Assembly (NCBI GenBank): GCA_035235625.1
Contig: CP141148.1
Location: forward strand, 1,364,001 to 1,428,000
Origin: Saururus chinensis
Taxonomy: Eukaryota; Streptophyta; Magnoliopsida; Piperales; Saururaceae
Length of the DNA stretch: 64,000 bases
Direction: 5' to 3'
Shown here: piece after piece, positions 57,590 through 64,000 of the stretch
How the letters are laid out: each line of letters starts with the position of its first letter
How positions within the stretch are numbered: the first letter of the stretch is position 1
Notes under the pieces: generated by a model
The model's database searches: none
Seen by the model: the letters and a program-made list of their open reading frames with translations, nothing else
What the model was told of the DNA's origin: nothing
Translations under genes and position numbers: made by a program

Positions 57590-57600
57590 TCCCTCCCTCC
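57590..57600 (-). other. Polypurine tract of the Ty3/gypsy element
   Basis: Minus-strand GGAGGGAGGGA lies four bases from the start of the 3' LTR, the expected place for plus-strand DNA priming. Confidence 0.65.
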
Positions 57601-57745
57601 GTTTGAAGATTCACCCTCGAATCCTCATTGGAAGGTCCTTGAGGTGAATAATAGTCATACAAATCCATGACATTAAAGGTAGAAGAAATGTTCCATTCAG
57701 CTAGTAAATCCAAGACATAAGCGTTGGCATTAATCCGCATAATGT

Positions 57746-60407
57746 TTATACACTAGTCGGCATGCAATCTTTATTCAAGTACACCATGACCATATGGCCT
57801 TCTTCAAACTGTTTCTCCCCGCTAGATTTATCCACATAATGTTTATACTTAGCATTAATAGAAGAAATATGGTCTTTGACTTCTTGATGAATTATATCAA
57901 AATTTTGCAAACTATGAACAATAGTTAAGTGATCCTCTTTATCTCTAGTGATAGGCAGGAGGTCCAAAGTATATCTAGGGTTCCTGCCATACACTATTTG
58001 AAATGGTGCTTTTCCAGTGGTTTTGTTCACAGAAGCATTATACGCAAACTCTACTTGTGGTAACATATTTTCTCATTGAACATGTTTTCCATCACATAGA
58101 GTTCGAAGCAAATTACCCAAAGACATGTTCACTACCTCAATCTACCCATTTGTTTGTGGGTGATAGGTTGAACCGAAGTTCAAGTGAGTATTTGCTCTTT
58201 TCCATAGTGTTAACCAAAAATGGCTAAGGAACTTATTGTCTCTGTCAGAGGTAATAGACTTAGGAAATCCATGCAATTTAATTACCTCCTTGAAAAACAA
58301 CTGAGCAATATGAACTGCATCATGAACCTTCTTACACCCAATGAAGTGTGCCATCTTCGAAAATCGATCTACAACCACAAAAACGGAATCACTACCTCTC
58401 GTGTTCTAGGCATTCCGAACACAAAATCCATGGATATGTCTTCCCAAGGTTTGTCTAGAATGGGTAGAGGTAAATATAGACCTGTATTTTGGGATCAACC
58501 TTTGAATTTCTAACATATTTCACAATGTTTTACTATATTATGAACTTCTTTCCTGCATTTAGACCAATAGTACCTATCTTGTACTAGGGATAGTCTTGTC
58601 TTTCCCAAAATGGTCTGCCATTCCCCCTTCATAAAGTTCTTTAATCAATTTCTCACGCAATGAACTTGCAAGAATGCACAATTTGCTGCCTTTGAACAAG
58701 AATCCATATTTTAAAATATAATCTCCACTGACTGAATTGTGTTCCGGACAACTTTGCCAAATGGATTTAAAATCTGAATTGATGGCATATTGTTGTTTCA
58801 TTTCTTCAAAACCAAACACAGTAGCTTGCAGGGTTGTCAATAAAACATGCCTTCTACTTAAAACATTTGCCACTTGGTTTAACTTTCCTAATCGATGCTT
58901 AAGTAAGAAGGTAAATTCTTGTATCTCTGCAATCCACCTAGCATAAATGCGATCCAACTTTGTTTGATCCTAAAGATATCTCAAGGGTTGATGATTTGTA
59001 TGCAAAATGAATTCCTTGTGTAAGAGGTATTGTCTCCAATGCATTAAAGATTGAACTAGAGCATATAGCTCTAACTTATAGGCCGACCATTTCTGCCTCA
59101 CATCATTAAGCTTTTCACTGTAAAAGGCTATTGGCTTCATTTCTTGTGACAAAACTACCCCAATTCCTATTCCCGAAGCATCACACTCGATTTCCAAAGT
59201 TTTAGAAAAATTTGGTAACACTAGAATAGGTGTTGTAGTCAATTTTAGCTTGAGTGCTTCAAAACTTTTGACAGCTACTTCAATCCATATGAAATTTTTG
59301 CCTTTCATATAGTTTGTCAAAGGGGCTGCAATAGAACTAAAATTTTTTCAAACCTCCTATAGAAAGTAGTCAGGCCATGAAAGTTTCTAACTTCTTGTAT
59401 TGATTGAAGAGTTGGCCATTCGACAATAGTTTTAATCTTGCTTTCATCCACTTTGATTCCCCCTACTGTAACAACATAGCCTTGAAGTACCAATTGTGGA
59501 GTCATAAAGGAACACTTTTTGACATTTATAAACAGTTCATGTTTCTTTAATACTTGCAACACTTCTTATAGATGCTTCAAATGCTCCTCTTTTGAATGGC
59601 TATGTATTAAAATATCATCAAAATATGCAACTCCATACTTACCCAACACTGGTTTAAGAACATATGTCATCATTCTCATAAAAGTGCTTGGGGCATTTGT
59701 AAGTCCAAAAGGCATTACTAACCATTCGTATAAGCCCTTTCTTGTTTTGAATGTTGTTTTCCATTCATCCCCTTCCTTCATTCTTATTTGGTGATAGCCA
59801 CTTCGCAAGTCTATTTTTTAAAACACTTGTGAGCCTTGTAATTGATCCAACATGTCATCAAGTTGAGGTATAGGAAAACTATACCTAATTGTAATCTTAT
59901 TCACTGCCCTGCAATCTATGCACATCCTCCATTCCCAATTCTTCTTTGGCACCAATAGAGCAGGCACTGCCACTGGACTGATACTTTCCCTAATAAGCCC
60001 TCTTTCAAGCAAATCCTCAACTTGCCTTTGCAATTCCTTGTGTTTAGTAGGGGTCATTCTATAATGGGGTAAATGGGGTAGGCTGGCACCAGGCTAGAAG
60101 TTTATCTAATGTTGTAAATTTCGCATAGTGGTAAGGTCATGGGTAGGTCATCATCAGCTATGGATTTGTATTTTTTTAATAATATGCTGATAGGTTCTGG
60201 TATATGTTCTTCAAATTCTTGCTTCTTTTTCTCTATCACTGCATAGATCACATTTCTTGTTTTCATAGTAGACTTCAAGCTTTGAATAAAATTGACCGTG
60301 GATTTGGGTTTTGGTAGTTCTTCAGCTTTTGTAGCACTAGGCAGAAGTACAACATTAATTCCTTTATGGGAAAAAGAATAAGTGTTAGAATGACCATCAT
60401 GCATCAC
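57746..60407 (-). pseudogene. Broken pol region of the Ty3/gypsy element
   Basis: Minus-strand frame pieces follow one another: a spacer/protease-side piece 60407-60102; reverse transcriptase 60057-59818 and 59808-59566, with the catalytic YFDDIL near 59620; connection 59562-59317; RNase H 59320-58970, with the DAS and E residues of the catalytic set; the integrase zinc-binding side 58957-58574; integrase core 58378-58142; and the C-terminal side 58066-57746. At least two in-frame stops (for example near 59812) and several frame changes separate the pieces, so no functional polyprotein can be made. Chromovirus features (chromodomain) were not seen in the visible part. Confidence 0.8.
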
Positions 60408-60871
60408 AGATTCATCAAATTGTTAGGGTCTTCCTAACAATATATGACAAGCTTCCATATCCACTACATCACACACCAACTCTATTTGATAACTTTTTCC
60501 AATGGAGAATGGTACTATATATTGATGCTCAATCTTAATTGGTTTCACATTTTTAATCCAACCAATTGTATATGGTGTTGGATGTGGTTGTAATGTCAAG
60601 CCTAATTTATTAACTGCCTTTTTAAAATCAAATTTTTTGAGCTTCCACCATCAATTATGATTGTGCATACCCTTTTATTGATTGTTCCCTTAGTGTGGAA
60701 AATTTGATGACGTTGACTGTTGGATTCAGCTATTGAGGTTAATAATAGCTTCCTGATCACTAGACTCATAGGGTGATTTTCACAATCTAAACCTTCATCT
60801 TCAGGAACCTCTTCTTTTCTTTCTTCTTCTTCAGGAATTTCATTTTCTTCATTTTGTTCCTATTCTTTCAT
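60408..60871 (-). pseudogene. Protease-region remnant of the Ty3/gypsy element
   Basis: Between the zinc knuckle and the reverse transcriptase, where the aspartic protease belongs. Parts translate to protease-like stretches on the minus strand, but stops interrupt and no clean DTG/DSG active site was confirmed. Confidence 0.4.
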
Positions 60872-61373
60872 CTATTCAATGAGTAAAGCAAATCTTCTCA
60901 CTACCTGTAAGTCAGCTTGAAATACAGGACATTTGTTGGAATAACGTCCAAATTGTAAACATCTAAAACATTTATCTGGTCTTGCTTTAGCAGATGGGTT
61001 GGGTGTTGTAGAAGTAGTTCCTTTGTCTTGATATCTACTAGGATTTCTTCTAGGAAAAATTTCTGTCAATTTAACCTTGTTTGCTGCAGCATTGGAACTC
61101 TCACCTTCATTTGAATTAGTTCTATTTTTCTGAGGTTGAAAATTACTGGAGGTCACTCTGTTGTTAAAACTAGTTTTGTGTATAGAATGACTTCAAAAAA
61201 TTTTCAACTCTTACTGACAACTGAAAAGCATCATTTAGAGTATAAATTGGTGTAACAGTAACTCTATCCTTAATGGAATATTTCAACCCCTCTATATACC
61301 TTTACACTTGCTGACCTTCTGTTTCATGTAAATTTTTCCTAGCAACCCGTCTTTGGCAATGTATTCTCCAACT
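60872..61373 (-). pseudogene. gag C-terminal part with altered zinc knuckle
   Basis: The frame 61156-60872 contains CFRCLQFGRYSNKCP, a CCHC zinc knuckle in which the histidine position is arginine. The sequence upstream to 61373 continues gag in interrupted frames until the inserted LTR. Confidence 0.7.
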
Positions 61374-61799
61374 GTTTTTGTAATGACCCGACCTGAGCCA
61401 GGCCCACAAAATCACTAATAAAAATTTTTTCTTTTCTTTTCCTTGAGCCAGGAATCAACATCTGTGTGCGAGAGGTACAACATTCATCTACGCACTACGA
61501 AGCTTTAAGGCTTCTTTGTACGTAGACTCAGATTATAACGAACGTATACACACAACGAAGCTTCACAGCTCGCCGTGTGTAAAATAAAATATATATTTAT
61601 CATTAATTTGGATCGGGCCAACGTTACTTTGTCGTTAGTTGCCTACGTACATATTGGATATTATTCCAACACGATCGGATCCGAACGTAGTTTTGCCTAA
61701 CGGCTACTACATACAACAATCGTCACAAAATCATATACGTTAAAATACAGATATACTGATATTTACAAAAAATTGTCATATATCGGAGTCAAGCAGAAG

Positions 61800-62040
61800 T
61801 TAATAAGCCAAAAACGTGCATCTCGCTCTACCACCGAGCGGGATCATAATCACATATACGCGTCTCGCTCTATCACTGAGCCGAGACTGAAAACACAAAT
61901 TACACGTCTTGCTCTACCCTAGAGCGAGACCACACACATCATATAAGCATACATCATGGCATACAAAACACACATCATGGCATATAGGCACACAACATGG
62001 CATATAGGCACATAGCACAGCAAACATATAAATCGTAGCA
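61800..62040 (+). repeat. Short tandem repeats in the gag-inserted LTR
   Basis: Three copies of a CTCGCTCTACC..GAGCG..GAGAC unit (61820-61930) are followed by three to four copies around CACATCATGGCATA (61940-62005). Confidence 0.65.
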
Positions 62041-62149
62041 TAACACACATCATAACTTAGCACATGCTGTACTATAATTACAACGGAAGATCAGAAATGC
62101 TTACTTCCATCATAACTCGTATGGTATCGGTATCTACGGACAGAACCAT

Positions 62150-62690
62150 CTTACTCCGGGTCTCTTTTTCTTGTTTCGGTGTTTGGGCAGGGCCTCGCTT
62201 AGTCTCGGGGCATTTCCTCCTTATAAGATTGTCAGCTCAAAAAATGGAACCCACCATCGTGTAGAACACCTTCGATGTAGTCAAGAACGCCTCTTGAATC
62301 GACTAAATTGGAGTTGGGATGGCCAGAAACAGAGAAAATAAAGTTGGTCGGTACGGGTAGAACTTCTCCTTGTCTTGGGGTGTTTCCTCTTCGTACGATC
62401 GCTAGCTCAGAAAACGGAATGCTCCATCACGTAGAACATGCTCGATTTAGTCAAGAATGCTTCTTGAATCGACTAAATCGGAGTTAGGATGGCCAGAAAC
62501 AGAGAAAACGAAGTTCGTCAATGCTCGAAGGTAACAGGCAGAACCTCTCCTTGTCTTTGGGCATTTTCCTCTTTATACGGACTCCAACTCGAAGAAAGGA
62601 CCACTCCATTGCGTAGAGCATGCTTGATTTAGTAGGAAACGGGTCTTGAACGGCCTTAATCGGCCTCAGAACGGTCAAAAACGGGGGAGA
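62150..62690 (+). repeat. Three tandem units of about 175 bp upstream of the LTR TATA box
   Basis: Each unit carries a CTTGTCTTGGGGTGTTTCCT-type block, AGCTCAGAAAACGGAA-type block, CGTAGAACATGCTCGAT, GTCAAGAATGC, TTGAATCGACTAAAT and GATGGCCAGAAACAGAGAAA. Units begin near 62160, 62345 and 62520; the third is the most diverged. Confidence 0.7.
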
Positions 62691-63316
62691 AGTTCTAGTT
62701 CGAAAAGAGGAACAAATGGGGTATAAATAGCCCCCGAGCCGCGCCGAAACCGCAGCTGCATCGCTGGTTTCGGGCGGCGGTGCCCGCGGTAACGCGTGGC
62801 TCGCGCCCACGCATTACGCGGGTCGCGCCCACGCCGTTGAAACGCCGCACCCGCGTTACCGCGGGTACGCACGATTTCGCGGATGCGCACCGGCTCGTGC
62901 CGAACACGCTGTAGCGCACACCAGTCACGCACCGCACACCATTTCTTTATTTTATTTCTATTTTTTTATATTCAAAACTTCAAACGCGCGTATCTCCCTA
63001 CCCCGAATTCGGATTTGCGCGTTCTAGGTACCGTTGGACTCGTATCAACGAGCCCTTCGATACCAACCCATGTAAAGCAATAAATCGTGCTCTTTCTAAG
63101 TGGGTCCCACCTATATTGCACGTTTCTCAAATATCGTAACTTCCGGTCCCGACCTTCGTTTTGCCCATTCTTTGATTTGTTACGCTCATTTCTTCGAGCT
63201 CTACTCAAATACGGAGGTTTCAATAGTTAAAATTGTCTCTAATTTATTAGAAAAATCACTATTTACCTCTAACCCCCTTGGTTAGACGTAATCGAAAAGT
63301 GGGGTGTTATAGTTTT

Positions 63317-63925
63317 ATTACCCTGCCTACAATTTTGATAGCTATGGAACAAGATTTGCTCATAATCTATAGGTAAAAATCAAGCTCTTAACAGTTGTTT
63401 CATTCTAACCCAAATTCTAATAATCTATTTACCTTGTCTGCTCCTTTCCATTTGTAATTGTTCCCACCATGCTACTGCTCCACTTTTAAGTTTGCAAGAG
63501 ACCAATTTTACTCTTTTAGTTTCAGGCACTTCTAAACAATCAAAGTACTTTTCAACTTCACTTATCCAATCCAGAAAATCTTCCACATGAATCTGTCCAT
63601 GAAATTCTAGCATATCCAATTTAGGTCAAAATCTGTCATCTCTTTCACCATTGTATACATTTTGTACTTCCACTTCTTCCTCACTGGTCACCTCATTCTC
63701 ATCTAAGGCAATATGTACTAGTATTTGCATTTGTGGAGGATGCATTGGAGCTAGTGGTGGCACATTTATAGGATCTTGACCTCCTCTATTGCCTCTTCTT
63801 CGCTTCCCGATTGGATTCTGATGAAATAACAAAGGTGCATTTACCATGCCAAGAAGTGGTGCATTGCATGCTAAGGCCTTCTTTCTCTGTATTCTCAGCC
63901 ATGATTTGCTTATATTCCCAGAATT
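63317..63925 (-). pseudogene. gag N-terminal part of the Ty3/gypsy element
   Basis: The frame 63619-63425 reads as a retrotransposon gag core (FHGQIHVEDFLDWISEVE, then AVAWWEQL). The piece 63900-63626 upstream is a basic, proline-rich gag leader in another frame. A stop or frame change separates them. Confidence 0.7.
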
Positions 63926-63943
63926 AGTACTGCTTTGATACCA
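63926..63943 (-). other. Primer-binding site of the Ty3/gypsy element
   Basis: Minus-strand TGGTATCAAAGCAGTACT lies two bases after the 5' LTR end and is complementary to the 3' end of plant initiator tRNA-Met (usual TGGTATCAGAGC), with one change. Confidence 0.75.
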
Positions 63944-63945
63944 AA

Positions 63946-64000
63946 TGATGTGACCAAACTTCCAAATTCTCAAGAAAATGTCCCAATAATACAATTTGGC
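63946..64000 (-). repeat. 5' LTR of the Ty3/gypsy element, cut by window end
   Basis: Begins TGATGTGACCAAACTTCC and matches 56795-56849 with few differences. The rest is outside the window. Confidence 0.75.

Larger units (their letters stand above)
61374..63316 (+). mobile_element. 1.9-kb solo LTR inside gag, with perfect GTTTT target duplication
   Basis: The LTR itself is 61379-63311 (1933 bp), starting TGTAATGACCCGACCTGAGC and ending GGGGTGTTATA; the feature includes the 5-bp duplication GTTTT at 61374-61378 and 63312-63316. Termini are imperfect inverted repeats. A TATA box (TATAAATA, 62722-62729) lies on the plus strand, followed by a CpG-rich stretch. There is no internal coding region. 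Gag resumes cleanly on both sides, so this insertion is younger than the host element. Confidence 0.85.
56795..64000 (-). mobile_element. Degenerate Ty3/gypsy retrotransposon, right end outside window
   Basis: Minus-strand element. The left (3') LTR is 56795-57585. A second LTR copy starts at 63946 and leaves the window; both share TGATGTCACCAAACTTCC-type ends. A primer-binding site and a polypurine tract sit next to the LTRs. The interior shows, in order from the right, gag, zinc knuckle, reverse transcriptase, RNase H and integrase, which is the Ty3/gypsy order. Frames are broken by several stops and shifts, and gag is split by the solo LTR at 61379-63311. It inserted into a family B LTR. 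Confidence 0.85.

Noticed and set aside
62675..62937. Arg-rich overlapping minus-strand frames
   Set aside because: By-product of the CpG-rich stretch after the TATA box in the solo LTR; two frames open at once.

Overview
This window is nuclear DNA from a flowering plant. Evidence: spliced genes with GT-AG introns, plant-only gene families (LysM receptor kinases, a FAR1-type DNA-binding protein, a DA1-type LIM peptidase), Stowaway-like MITEs and layered LTR retrotransposons. The species cannot be named. Keeping an NFP/NFR5-type LysM receptor argues against Brassicaceae and suits a plant that still perceives symbiotic lipo-chitooligosaccharides; that is inference from family knowledge.

Layout. 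1-4205: two nested LTR fragments. 4206-10600: gene-poor, with an orphan NRAMP-like exon (7572-7799), a GC-rich tandem duplication and a terminal-inverted-repeat element. 10601-12514 (+): intact single-exon LysM receptor-like kinase of the LYK4/LYK5 group. 14852-16784 (-): two-exon FAR1-domain protein with a long unrecognised C-terminal region, with a TATA box and probable leader exon upstream. 17.5-26.5 kb: repeats and small transposons. 26.5-32.7 kb: two long LTRs, one a clear solo LTR with a perfect 5-bp target duplication. 33829-34008 (+): possible small secreted peptide gene. 35.2-37.0 kb: 1.8-kb fold-back inverted repeat. 37505-39379 (+): second LYK4/LYK5-type receptor. 40478-42337 (-): NFP/NFR5-type receptor, tail-to-tail with it. 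42709-42790: tRNA-Ser(GCT). 43987-47447 (-): eleven-coding-exon DAR1-type gene, 482 aa when the exons are joined. 47.5-52.7 kb: its probable leader, MITEs and unassigned DNA. 52.7-64.0 kb: nested retrotransposon stack in which an old LTR was invaded by a 2.9-kb LTR and by a degenerate Ty3/gypsy element, itself interrupted by a 1.9-kb solo LTR.

The functional theme is chitin/lipo-chitooligosaccharide perception. Three LysM receptor genes lie within 32 kb, all with pseudokinase features (no HRD aspartate context and/or no DFG aspartate). By analogy with known family members they would act as ligand-binding co-receptors with an active LYK/CERK1-type kinase, which is not in this window. DAR1 (growth control) and the FAR1-domain gene (transcription) look like unrelated neighbours.
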